From NCBI GenBank assembly GCA_913055565.1, contig CAJXKP010000023.1, forward strand, positions 1 through 41,054: a stretch of DNA of 41,054 nt. The letters run 5' to 3'. This DNA is from an uncultured Ectothiorhodospiraceae bacterium (lineage in GTDB: Bacteria; Pseudomonadota; Gammaproteobacteria; Nitrococcales; Nitrococcaceae). Below are positions 34,471-41,054 of this stretch, one piece after another; position 1 is the first letter of the stretch; each line of letters begins with the position of its first letter. Both the position numbers and the translations under genes were made by a program. The notes under the pieces are model-generated. The model searched no databases and had not been told where the DNA came from. It saw only the letters and a list, made by a program, of their open reading frames with translations.

Positions 34471-35173
34471 CACCACCCTCCTGGAAGCGCTGCCACCCCC
34501 CAGCGCGCAACTCGCAGGCCGGGCATTCGCCGCAGCCGTAGCCCCACGGGTGGCGCTGGCCGCGCTCACCCCGATAACAGGTATGGCTGTACTCGGCGAC
34601 CAGCTCGACGAAATCGTGACCACCGAGCTCATGGATGAGCGCCCAGGTCTGGCCCTTATCGAGCCACATCAGCGGCGTATGCAGCACGAACCGCCGCGCC
34701 ATGCCCAGATTGAGCGCCAGTTGCATCGCCTTGATGGCGTCGTCGCGGCAATCGGGATAGCCCGAGTAATCGGTCTCACAGACACCGATGACGATGTGAT
34801 CGATGGCACGGCGATACGCCAGCGCCGCCGCGTAGGTCAGAAAGACCAGATTGCGCCCCGGCACGAAGGTCGAAGGCAGGCCGTCGTCCTGGAGCCGTAT
34901 GGCCGCGTCGGAGGTCAGTGCCGTGTCACCCAGCCCGGCGAGGCTGCTGACGTCGACAACATGATCCGCGCCCAAGCGGGCGCGCCACTCGGCACCCAGC
35001 GCGGCGGTGCGCTCGCGCACCGCACGCCGACAGTCCAGCTCCACGTCGTGGCGCTGACCGTAGGACAAGCCCATGGTCTCGACCGTGTCGAACCGCGACA
35101 GCGCCCATCCCAGACAGGCGGCGGAATCCTGACCACCGGATAGCAGGACCATGGCTGTAGCCGCTTGGGTCAT
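34454..35173 (-). CDS. queC: 7-cyano-7-deazaguanine synthase
   Basis: The 239-residue ATP-pyrophosphatase has the PP-loop SGGQDS at 12-17, [24 protein letters not shown] and a C-terminal zinc site in [12 protein letters not shown] plus the earlier TCYRGE. It converts 7-carboxy-7-deazaguanine to preQ0 with ATP and ammonia. It leads a queC-queE-queD unit in which all junctions overlap. The upstream gap 35174-35441 contains no gene I can support, and I did not recognise a preQ1 riboswitch in it. Confidence 0.95.
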   Translation of the reverse strand: MTQAATAMVLLSGGQDSAACLGWALSRFDTVETMGLSYGQRHDVELDCRRAVRERTAALGAEWRARLGADHVVDVSSLAGLGDTALTSDAAIRLQDDGLPSTFVPGRNLVFLTYAAALAYRRAIDHIVIGVCETDYSGYPDCRDDAIKAMQLALNLGMARRFVLHTPLMWLDKGQTWALIHELGGHDFVELVAEYSHTCYRGERGQRHPWGYGCGECPACELRAGGWQRFQEGGVELPD

Positions 35174-35441
35174 GATCGCTCTAGCTCGCGGGCTCGTTGC
35201 ATCCCACCATTGTCGCGCCTAGCCGGCGCCGCGGGAAGGTGCTGTTCGGGGGACGCCGACGCACCCGGCGCCCGCATGCGCCGCTCACGACCACGGCGCT
35301 GGCCCATAAGCCGGCGGCCCGCCGCCCCTCAATGGCTCAAGGGGGGCGTAGCGCATCACTGCACGGGCAGCCACTCTGGGCCCTTCAGTTCCATCAGCGC
35401 TCGTCTCATGGCAGCCGTCGTGGCCATGCCCACCGACCGGA

Positions 35442-36269
35442 TCAGCGTGCCAGGTCCCAGTCATACAGGCGACGCAGGCCCACCGCCGCGGCGTAGAGGG
35501 CGACGGTCACCAGGACGATCACCGAGCCAACCGGGAGATCCGGCTCGTAGGCTAGCGCCAATCCGCCAACGTTAGCGGTTAGCCCGACCAGTGTGGCAAC
35601 AACCATCATGCCCGCCAGCGAACGTGTCCATACGCTCGCTGCCGCGGCCGGTAGGCTCAGCAGCGCGATAACAAGGATAAGCCCCACGACCTGGATTAAA
35701 AGCACAATGGTCAACGCCACCAGGCAAAGCAACAGGAAATAGAACGCGGTCACGCGCAGTCCGCGCAGGCGCGCGAACTCCTCGTCGAAGCACACCGCCA
35801 TGAACTGCCGGTAGAAGGCCATTACCAGCAGGCCCAGCACGCCATCGAGAGCGGCCATGAGCCGTAGATCGTTGGCGGTGACCAATAGGATGTTACCGAA
35901 CAGGTAGCTCTTGAGACTCACCTGATAGCCCGGAATCTGGGCCATGAGCACCACGCCGGTAGCCATGCCACCGGCCCATAGGGCGGCAATGACCATATCC
36001 TCCTGGCCCCGCAGCCGCTGGCTAACCCAGCCCACGATCAACGCCATGACAACGGCGCCCACGAGAGCGCCCGCCAGCGGATCCACGCCGACATACAAGG
36101 CAACGCCCACGGCGCCGAGAACGGCGTGGGCGATGCCGCCGGCCAGATAGCCGATGCGCTTGACCACCACATAGGGGCCCACCAGGCCGCAGCCGATACT
36201 TGCCAGCACCCCGGCCAGCAGGGCCTTTTGAAAAAACGCCTGATTGACGAGGGCATCAAGGACATTCAT
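35442..36269 (-). CDS. znuB: Zinc ABC transporter permease ZnuB
   Basis: The 275-residue ABC-3 family permease has about eight membrane helices. It begins MNVLDALVNQAFFQKALLAGVLASIGCGLVGPYVVVKR and includes the family segment IGYLAGGIAHAVLGAVGVALY and LAYEPDLPVGSVIVLV near the end. It forms the zinc channel with ZnuC. It follows znuC by 11 bases. ATG 36269 matches the family start; the frame to 36371 is a non-homologous extension over znuC. Confidence 0.93.
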   Translation of the reverse strand: MNVLDALVNQAFFQKALLAGVLASIGCGLVGPYVVVKRIGYLAGGIAHAVLGAVGVALYVGVDPLAGALVGAVVMALIVGWVSQRLRGQEDMVIAALWAGGMATGVVLMAQIPGYQVSLKSYLFGNILLVTANDLRLMAALDGVLGLLVMAFYRQFMAVCFDEEFARLRGLRVTAFYFLLLCLVALTIVLLIQVVGLILVIALLSLPAAAASVWTRSLAGMMVVATLVGLTANVGGLALAYEPDLPVGSVIVLVTVALYAAAVGLRRLYDWDLAR

Positions 36270-36280
36270 GGGGCCGCCCG

Positions 36281-37012
36281 TTAGGCGTGGCTGTGGTGGT
36301 CGATGGCCCGTACGGGGTGGCCGTAGAGCTCGGCAAGCTGGTCGCCGCTCAACGGCACCGTGCTGTGGCAAGCCAACCGGCGATTGAGACAGGCCACACG
36401 TTGCGCGTAGTCGGTAACGAACGCCAGGTCGTGGCTAACCACCACCACCGTCATACGCCGGTTGAGATCGCGCAGCAGCTGGAATAGATCGCGCTCGACG
36501 CGCGGATCGACGTTGGCCGTGGGCTCATCAAGGAAGATGATCTCGGGCTCGCAGGCCAGTGCCCGAGCGATGAGTACGCGCTGGAGCTCACCGCCGGACA
36601 GCGCGCCTAGGGGCCGACGCGCGAGCCCCTCGATCTCGGTGTCCGCGAGGCAACGTTGCACCACCGCGTGATCCGCGCGGGTGTAGCGCAGCCGCGAGCT
36701 CGTCCGCCCCAATCGCCCCGTTAGCACGACCTCCCGTACCGAGATGGGAAAATCACGGCGGAAGGCGGCGTATTGCGGTACGTACCCGGCGCGGTGGCGT
36801 GTCCGCTGCGGCGGCCCACCGAGCAGCTGGATCCGTCCCGAGCGGGCCGGGATCAGCCCCAACAAGGTTTTAATCAGCACACTCTTGCCGCCGCCGTTGG
36901 GGCCGACTAGCCCTAGGAACTCGCCGGATGGCACGGCGAGATCAATGGCTTCCAGGACATCGACACCGTCCAGGCGCACGGTTAAGCCAGTCACGGCGAT
37001 GGCGTCCGTCAC
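36281..37012 (-). CDS. znuC: Zinc ABC transporter ATPase ZnuC
   Basis: The 243-residue ABC ATPase has Walker A GPNGGGKS, the Q-loop AGYVPQYAAFRRDFPIS, the signature LSGGELQRVLIARAL, Walker B IIFLDEPTANVD and switch His VVVSHDLAFV. Sequence and context both indicate zinc import. The GTG start overlaps the znuA stop by four bases (GTGA), so translation is coupled. The C-terminus ends in HHSHA; such His-rich tails are common in zinc proteins. Confidence 0.94.
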   Translation of the reverse strand: MTDAIAVTGLTVRLDGVDVLEAIDLAVPSGEFLGLVGPNGGGKSVLIKTLLGLIPARSGRIQLLGGPPQRTRHRAGYVPQYAAFRRDFPISVREVVLTGRLGRTSSRLRYTRADHAVVQRCLADTEIEGLARRPLGALSGGELQRVLIARALACEPEIIFLDEPTANVDPRVERDLFQLLRDLNRRMTVVVVSHDLAFVTDYAQRVACLNRRLACHSTVPLSGDQLAELYGHPVRAIDHHSHA

Positions 37013-37878
37013 GGCGCCACCGCCTCCGCGATAACACGGCCAACACGTCGCATATTGGCGATGTAGTCCGCCGCCAGTGGATCAACGCTGACCACCCGGG
37101 CACCGATGGCCTCCGCTACCCGCTCGGCACTGCGCTTATTGAACTCGTCTTGCAGGAAGACCACGCCAATGCCGGCCGCGCGGGCTCGCTGGATAATGCG
37201 ATCCAGCGACCGCGGTCCCGGCTCCTTGCCCTCGGTCTCGATGGTGATCTGCTCCAGCCCGTAGGCATCCGCGAAGTGGCCCCAGGCCGGGTGATAGACC
37301 AGAAAGGGCTCGCCAGCCAACGGGGCGAAACGTTCCCGGAGCTGTTGATCCAAGGCCTCGAGCTCGTCGCGAAAGGCGCGGTAGTTGGCCCGATAGGCCG
37401 CCTCACCGTCCGGGTCTAGGGCGACCAGTCGATCCCGGATGTGCTCGGCCATGTGCATGACATGCCGCGGGTCCGTCCAGACGTGCGGATCACTATCGCC
37501 TCCGCGTGGCTGCGCGCCCTCATCGTGCTGCCCATGCGCGGCCATACCCCGCCGCTCGATGCGCTCACGCAGGTCAACAATGGCCATCTCGGGATGCGCG
37601 GCGCGTAGCTGTGGCAGCCAGGCGCGCTCGAAGGGCACACCGACCCGGAACAGGGCCGCCGCCTCACCGATGGCGGCCATCTGTCGGGCGCGGGGCTCGT
37701 AGGTGGCCGGGCTGGCCTGGGGGCCCACCACCACCGTGACATCGACTCGATCACCGCCAACACGCTCGACGAAGGTCTGAACGGGCACGATACTCGCGGC
37801 CACCCGCAGCCGATCCGCATCCGCCGCTGCGGTCGCCGCCAGCATAAGGAGTATTAACCCCCAACCAATCCGTTTCAT
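37009..37878 (-). CDS. znuA: Zinc ABC transporter substrate-binding protein, ZnuA-like
   Basis: The 289-residue periplasmic protein has a Sec signal peptide (about 1-19: MKRIGWGLILLMLAATAAA) and the two-lobe cluster A-I fold. Expected metal ligands H132 (DPHVW), H196 (VYHPAWGHF) and D266 (VDPLAADY) are present. The first ligand, normally a His in a PHxYEP-like motif, is absent: here it is SPATYEP with A58. A short His-containing loop (GMAAHGQHDEG, about 111-121) stands for the longer His-rich loop of E. coli ZnuA. An in-frame ATG at 37887 could add three residues. The gene is preceded by a Zur-box match and overlaps znuC. Zinc specificity rests mainly on context. Confidence 0.9.
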   Translation of the reverse strand: MKRIGWGLILLMLAATAAADADRLRVAASIVPVQTFVERVGGDRVDVTVVVGPQASPATYEPRARQMAAIGEAAALFRVGVPFERAWLPQLRAAHPEMAIVDLRERIERRGMAAHGQHDEGAQPRGGDSDPHVWTDPRHVMHMAEHIRDRLVALDPDGEAAYRANYRAFRDELEALDQQLRERFAPLAGEPFLVYHPAWGHFADAYGLEQITIETEGKEPGPRSLDRIIQRARAAGIGVVFLQDEFNKRSAERVAEAIGARVVSVDPLAADYIANMRRVGRVIAEAVAP

Positions 37879-37902
37879 GGCACCCATCCACCACCGCTTA
37901 TT

Positions 37903-37919
37903 TTGTTATGTTATTACGT
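37903..37919. promoter_or_regulatory. Zur operator (zinc box) upstream of znuACB
   Basis: The core GTTATGTTATTAC (37905-37917) matches the gammaproteobacterial Zur consensus core GTTATANTATAAC at all but two informative positions, within an AT-rich patch that contrasts with its GC-rich surroundings. It lies about 25 bases upstream of the znuA start, where binding would block transcription. A zur gene lies 1 kb away in the same gene run, which supports the call. Confidence 0.7.
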
Positions 37920-37948
37920 TATCGGGGAAGCCGCAACCCCACCACGCC

Positions 37949-38932
37949 TCAGGCCGACGCCAAGGCCTCCAAGAGATCGGCCTCGATGCCATCCCAGTCC
38001 ATCGTACCCTCGGCGATAACCTCCAAACGGCTATCTCGGCGCCACACCGAGCGCTCGGCCACGAGATCCGTACCGTCGTACTGGATCGCATACCAGCCCT
38101 GATCGGTTCGGAAAACGCCCTTCAGACGCTGAACGGGCCGCAGCCGGGCCATCACGGCCAGCAGGGCGTCGTAATCGAAGCAATCGTCCGGCAGCCAGAT
38201 CCAGCCGCAGGCCGAGACGCGGCGCGACGCCGTGACGTGACGTGCCGGCCTGGCGGGCGCGGGCTCAAGAGCGGGTGCCTCGTCGGGCGATAGATCATGC
38301 TCGTGCGCGGCCGAATCACTCAGCAGTGCCCGGCGCTCGGCGCCGGCCTGCGTTAGCCAGCTCGGATCGGCATCCCGACCGTCCGCAACCAGGCCCTTGG
38401 GCGGATAACAAGCGGCCGCCAGGAACCGGAAACGGTCCCAGTCGTCGGAGGTACAGGCATCACCGTGGCTCGCGACGAGACCGTCCGCCAGGGCCACCTG
38501 ATGGCGAAAGACGTCCAGGTCATGAACGCGCTGCTCCGCTAAACGCCGCGGATCGACCACCGTCAGGATGGTCTCCAGGCGTAACGCCGGTCCGAGCTCA
38601 GGGCCCTGCAGGCGATCGACGATCTCGGCGGGATGGCCGATGCCCGTGGGCTCGATGATCAACCGATCGGGGGCAACACGCCGCAGCAGATCCACCACGG
38701 CCACTCGGAAGGGTACGCCGAGCGTGCAACACAGGCAGCCACCCGGTAATTCCCGCACGGTGCCGCTGCCACCGGCGAAAAGGGCCTCATCGATGCCCAC
38801 CTGCCCCATCTCGTTAACCAGCACGGCCCAGCGCTCGTGCGACGGACTCGCGGCCAGCAGCCGGCGGATGAGGCTGGTCTTACCCGCTCCCAACAGCCCG
38901 GTCACTACATTGGCGGGCACCGCCACCGTCAC
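37949..38932 (-). CDS. COG0523 G3E GTPase, ZigA/YeiR-type zinc metallochaperone
   Basis: The 327-residue CobW-family GTPase has Walker A GLLGAGKTS (12-20), the metal motif C66-x-C68-C69 in GGCLCC, VVDPRRL and a C-terminal CobW_C domain (about 230-320, with QRLKGVFRTDQGWYAIQYDG). COG0523 members linked to Zur boxes act in zinc allocation under zinc shortage. The His/Asp-bearing linker HEHDLSPDE could bind metal. Its GTG start overlaps the zur stop by four bases, and it runs into the Zur box and znuA after 70 bases. It resembles ZigA/YeiR more than cobalamin CobW, mainly because of context. Confidence 0.88.
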   Translation of the reverse strand: MTVAVPANVVTGLLGAGKTSLIRRLLAASPSHERWAVLVNEMGQVGIDEALFAGGSGTVRELPGGCLCCTLGVPFRVAVVDLLRRVAPDRLIIEPTGIGHPAEIVDRLQGPELGPALRLETILTVVDPRRLAEQRVHDLDVFRHQVALADGLVASHGDACTSDDWDRFRFLAAACYPPKGLVADGRDADPSWLTQAGAERRALLSDSAAHEHDLSPDEAPALEPAPARPARHVTASRRVSACGWIWLPDDCFDYDALLAVMARLRPVQRLKGVFRTDQGWYAIQYDGTDLVAERSVWRRDSRLEVIAEGTMDWDGIEADLLEALASA

Positions 38933-39435
38933 GTGCCGGCTCCACTACGGCCAGAGCAATCGGGGCACTCGCCCTCAAGCTCCACCGTCCGCCGCCGGAC
39001 CTGGAAGCCCAGCTCCGCCGCCTTGGCATCCATCAACTCATTGATCTGGCTATCCGACAGCTCCGCGATGGCACCACAATGGCGGCAGATCAGGAACTGC
39101 CCCCCATGGGGCTGTGTTGGATCGCCGCAGCCGATGAAGGCGTTCAATGACTCGATGCGATGGATGAGGCCTTCGTCGTGGAGGAATTCCAGCGCGCGAT
39201 ACACCGTCGGCGGCGCGGCGCGCTGATTCTCGTCACGCAGCAGGTCCAACAGGTCGTAGGCCTTCTGCGGGCGATGGCTTTGCCACACCAGCTCCAAAAC
39301 GCGCCGCCGCAGCTTGGTGAGACGAACGCCACGCTCGGCACAGACCCGCTCCGCGACCGCCAGCGCATCCTGGATACAGCCGCTGTGGTCGTGGCGCTCA
39401 CCATGAAAGGCCCGGACGATCACCGAATCGGTCAC
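38929..39435 (-). CDS. zur: Zinc uptake regulator Zur (Fur family)
   Basis: The 168-residue Fur-family repressor has a winged helix (LTKLRRRVLELVWQSHRPQKAYDLLDLLRDE and PPTVYRALEFLHDEGLIHRI). Structural zinc ligands are C117-x2-C120 (CRHC) and C157-x2-C160 (CPDC). The Zur-type phrase SLNAFIGC is present, and the N-terminus (HGERHDHSGC) bears His and Cys. With zinc bound it would repress znuACB. The GTG start has GAGG six bases upstream. It starts seven bases after hinT and its stop overlaps the GTPase gene. Confidence 0.93.
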   Translation of the reverse strand: MTDSVIVRAFHGERHDHSGCIQDALAVAERVCAERGVRLTKLRRRVLELVWQSHRPQKAYDLLDLLRDENQRAAPPTVYRALEFLHDEGLIHRIESLNAFIGCGDPTQPHGGQFLICRHCGAIAELSDSQINELMDAKAAELGFQVRRRTVELEGECPDCSGRSGAGT

Positions 39436-39442
39436 TGTAGCC

Positions 39443-39787
39443 TCACCCGGCGAGCATCGGCCCCAGCGGTCGCCCGCCGAGCAGATGCATGTGCAAGTGG
39501 AAGACCTCCTGGCCGGCGTGCTCGTTACAGTTCATCAGCAGCCGGAACCCATCATCAGCAATGCCTTCCTTGCGGGCGAGATCACGGGCCACAGTCACCA
39601 TATGACCGATCACCAGCTCATCGTCATCGGCGATGTCGTTGACGGTCGCAATGGCCTTATTGGGGACCACCAGGATATGGGTCGGCGCCTTGGGGTCGAT
39701 ATCGCGAAACGCCGTCACCTGCGAGTCCTGGTGGACGATATCGGCATCCATCTCGCCGTTAATAATCTTCTCGAACAACGTCGCCAT
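39443..39787 (-). CDS. hinT: HIT family nucleotide hydrolase (HinT)
   Basis: The 114-residue protein has the histidine triad H97-x-H99-x-H101 in [12 protein letters not shown], with [21 protein letters not shown] at the start and NCNEHAGQ before the triad. Family members hydrolyse purine nucleoside phosphoramidates and acyl-adenylates. ATG 39787 matches the family start and has GAGGAG ten bases upstream; the frame to 39910 runs over the end of metR. It is directly upstream of zur in the same direction, which may put zur under a shared transcript. Confidence 0.95.
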   Translation of the reverse strand: MATLFEKIINGEMDADIVHQDSQVTAFRDIDPKAPTHILVVPNKAIATVNDIADDDELVIGHMVTVARDLARKEGIADDGFRLLMNCNEHAGQEVFHLHMHLLGGRPLGPMLAG

Positions 39788-39842
39788 GGCGGTCTTCTCC
39801 TCGTCAAACCAATGCTCAGCCTTGCCAGCGCGCGCCCAGCCG

Positions 39843-40793
39843 TCAAGCGGACTGTTCCGTTTGCGAGGGGTCATCCAGCAATGGCTGAACCCCCTGGAGC
39901 TGCTCCGCACTTAACGAGCGCGCCCGCTCGATGAAGGCGTGCATGTAGGGCGCCTGTTCCTCACCAACGCGCACAGCGGCGTAGAGGGTGCTCCACAGCC
40001 CGCTGCCGAGACGGCGTGTGACGATGTCATCGCGGTCGGCGTACTCAGCGAGCGCCCAGTTCGGCAGGGCCGCGACCCCGCGCCGGCTAGCAACGAGCTG
40101 GATGATCATAACGGTGAGCTCGGCAGTACGCACGGCGGCCGGATCCACTCCGGCCGGCTCGAGGAAGCCATTGAAGACATCCAGCCGATCACGGCAGACC
40201 GGATAGGTAATGAGCGTCTGATCGGCGAGCTCGGCCGGCGCGACGGCGCCGGTACCCGCCAGCGGCGACCCCGTCGGCACCGCGAGACGGACCTCATAAC
40301 GGAACAGGGGCGCGTAATAGATGCCACCGAGACTCGGCTCGGGGTCGGAGGTGACGACCAGATCGATATCACCCCGGACCAAGGCCGGTAGCGGGTGAAA
40401 GCTAAAGCCCAGCGACAGATCCATCTCCACGCCCGGCCAGTCACGGCGGTAGATATCCATGGTCGGCAAGAGCCACTGGAAGCAGCTATGGCACTCCATG
40501 GCCACATGCAGACGCCCCACGTTGCCCTCGGAGAGCGCATGGAGGCTGGATTCCACGGCCTCCACCTCGGGCAGTACCCGACGCGCCAGGGCAAGCAACT
40601 GCTCACCCGCCGCTGTCAGGCGAACCGGTCGGGAACGACGAAAGAACAGCGCCACCTCGAACTGATGCTCAAGGCTCTTGATCTGATGCGAGAGCGCACT
40701 CTCGGTGAGATGCATGCGATCGGCCGCGCGGGCAAGGCTACCCGTCTCCTGGATGGCACGCAGGGTGCGCAGGTGTCGCAGTTCCAGATACAT
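39843..40793 (-). CDS. metR: LysR-type transcriptional regulator MetR
   Basis: The 316-residue LysR regulator begins [25 protein letters not shown], with its helix-turn-helix at about 18-37 ([15 protein letters not shown]). The effector domain matches MetR closely in phrases such as [26 protein letters not shown]-type and [11 protein letters not shown]. MetR activates methionine genes such as metE and metH with homocysteine as co-effector. ATG 40793 matches the family start; the open frame to 40859 overlaps the MetR boxes. On the minus strand TTGAAA, 19 bases, TATCCT could be its own promoter. MetR sites at 40815-40849 suggest autoregulation and control of a divergent gene beyond the window. 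Confidence 0.93.
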   Translation of the reverse strand: MYLELRHLRTLRAIQETGSLARAADRMHLTESALSHQIKSLEHQFEVALFFRRSRPVRLTAAGEQLLALARRVLPEVEAVESSLHALSEGNVGRLHVAMECHSCFQWLLPTMDIYRRDWPGVEMDLSLGFSFHPLPALVRGDIDLVVTSDPEPSLGGIYYAPLFRYEVRLAVPTGSPLAGTGAVAPAELADQTLITYPVCRDRLDVFNGFLEPAGVDPAAVRTAELTVMIIQLVASRRGVAALPNWALAEYADRDDIVTRRLGSGLWSTLYAAVRVGEEQAPYMHAFIERARSLSAEQLQGVQPLLDDPSQTEQSA

Positions 40794-40814
40794 CGATAGG
40801 ATACGCCGGACAAT

Positions 40815-40827
40815 TGAATTGCTTTCA
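40815..40827. promoter_or_regulatory. MetR box 1, exact consensus
   Basis: TGAATTGCTTTCA fits the MetR consensus TGAA-N5-TTCA at all eight fixed positions. It lies 22 bases upstream of the metR ATG, which fits self-repression, and upstream of a rightward promoter candidate. Confidence 0.8.
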
Positions 40828-40836
40828 AGTCTAACC

Positions 40837-40849
40837 TGAAAACGTCGAA
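40837..40849. promoter_or_regulatory. MetR box 2, seven of eight matches
   Basis: TGAAAACGTCGAA differs from TGAA-N5-TTCA at the first base of the right half-site and, counted strictly, keeps six to seven fixed bases. Its start is 22 bases from that of box 1, two turns of the helix, placing both on one DNA face. That is the spacing expected for a LysR tetramer. It ends one base before the -35 element of the rightward promoter candidate. Confidence 0.55.
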
Positions 40850-40850
40850 A

Positions 40851-40879
40851 TTGTCTCACTTGCTGGTCGGCGCGATACT
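40851..40879 (+). promoter_or_regulatory. Candidate rightward promoter next to the MetR boxes
   Basis: TTGTCT (40851-40856) and GATACT (40874-40879) are 17 bases apart, each matching four of six consensus bases. That is a weak promoter, as expected for an activated gene. The MetR boxes sit at about -36 to -71 from the predicted start near 40886, a normal activation position for LysR regulators. The gene it would serve lies to the right of the window. Confidence 0.45.
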
Positions 40880-40914
40880 ACATATGCCGGTTGGAGGGAC
40901 AGCGCCCCTTGGCC

Positions 40915-41029
40915 GGTTGGGTGACGCCGGTTCGCGGCGGGGCGCCTCCGCTTGAGGCTTGAATCATCCTCTGCGGCGGCGGAGGTGTCCCCGCGGTGAG
41001 CCCACCCGTTTAGCGCAGAAGACCCAACC
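40915..41029 (+). ncRNA. Multibranched structured region, candidate leader RNA or palindromic repeat
   Basis: GGTTGGGT (40915-40922) pairs with ACCCAACC (41022-41029) as a closing stem. Inside are hairpin A, CGCCG-GTTCG-CGGCG (40925-40939); a long hairpin B of about 12 bp, 40940-40951 with 40979-40991 and one bulge, carrying an inner GAGG/CCTC stem; and hairpin C, GGTG-AGCC-CACC (40995-41006). On the plus strand it would lie in the leader of a MetR-activated transcript starting near 40886. GAAGACC at 41019-41025 recalls the 3' end of cobalamin riboswitches, but the GGGAA and GCCCCCGCAAC core elements are missing. A GGTTGGGT-type intergenic repeat is the main alternative. Confidence 0.4.
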
Positions 41030-41054
41030 CATCTCAACCCCCACACTCGCCGGA

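Noticed and set aside
35174-35441. Gap upstream of queC examined for a preQ1 riboswitch or a small gene
   Set aside because: No preQ1-type hairpin with an A-rich tail was recognised, and the open frames there lack start signals and composition typical of genes.
40915-41029. Canonical cobalamin riboswitch
   Set aside because: Only a GAAGACC heptamer resembles the 3' B12 box. The GGGAA and GCCCCCGCAAC core elements are absent, so I list it only as a structured candidate.

Overview
This window looks like ordinary chromosome from a GC-rich (roughly 60-65 percent by eye) gammaproteobacterium. Several neighbourhoods are typical of that class: gloB/yafS-like/rnhA/dnaQ, minCDE, rpsP-rimM-trmD-rplS beside ffh-ypjD-corB, and metR with perfect MetR boxes. 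An Ectothiorhodospiraceae-like or other halotolerant lineage is my guess, based on GC content and acidic stretches such as the HtpG linker; the sequence does not prove it. I see no phage, insertion sequence, CRISPR array, rRNA or tRNA gene. Layout: 1-407 carries dispersed hairpin repeats before tspO (408-905). From 4594 down to 1082 a minus-strand run encodes a yafS-like methyltransferase, RNase HI, DnaQ, a HAD phosphatase and a CinA-type protein; the last three overlap by one to four bases. gloB and mltD face right. minCDE, htpG (with a sigma32-type promoter), an acetolactate synthase large subunit and msrB lie on the minus strand between 7772 and 14556. serB faces them. The ribosome-maturation operon rpsP-rimM-trmD-rplS and ffh follow on the minus strand, with ypjD and corB on the plus strand, then cysS and gltX on the minus strand. 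From 25147 come lpxH, a 905-residue DUF349 coiled-coil protein, an SDR oxidoreductase and rlmKL. After rlmKL a strong minus-strand terminator closes a small membrane zinc-ribbon gene or an RNA. A HAD-IIA protein is followed by queC-queE-queD (7-deazaguanine synthesis) and then by a compact zinc regulon, hinT-zur-zigA/cobW-[Zur box]-znuA-znuC-znuB. metR and tandem MetR boxes end the window. How the genes work together: the zinc block is the clearest integrated system. It has a Fur-family zinc sensor, a G3E GTPase metallochaperone and an ABC importer preceded by a near-consensus Zur operator; the importer's binding protein lacks the first expected His ligand. At the right edge the MetR boxes sit just upstream of a plausible rightward promoter, and the predicted leader of that transcript contains a multibranched structured region. 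The target gene is outside the window (metE would be the classic one). No wholly new defence or biosynthetic system was found. The best second looks are the right-edge structured leader, the apparent loss of the DPP motif in the RlmK half of RlmKL, the ZnuA ligand change, the transcription unit ending at 31723, and several long intergenic inverted repeats.
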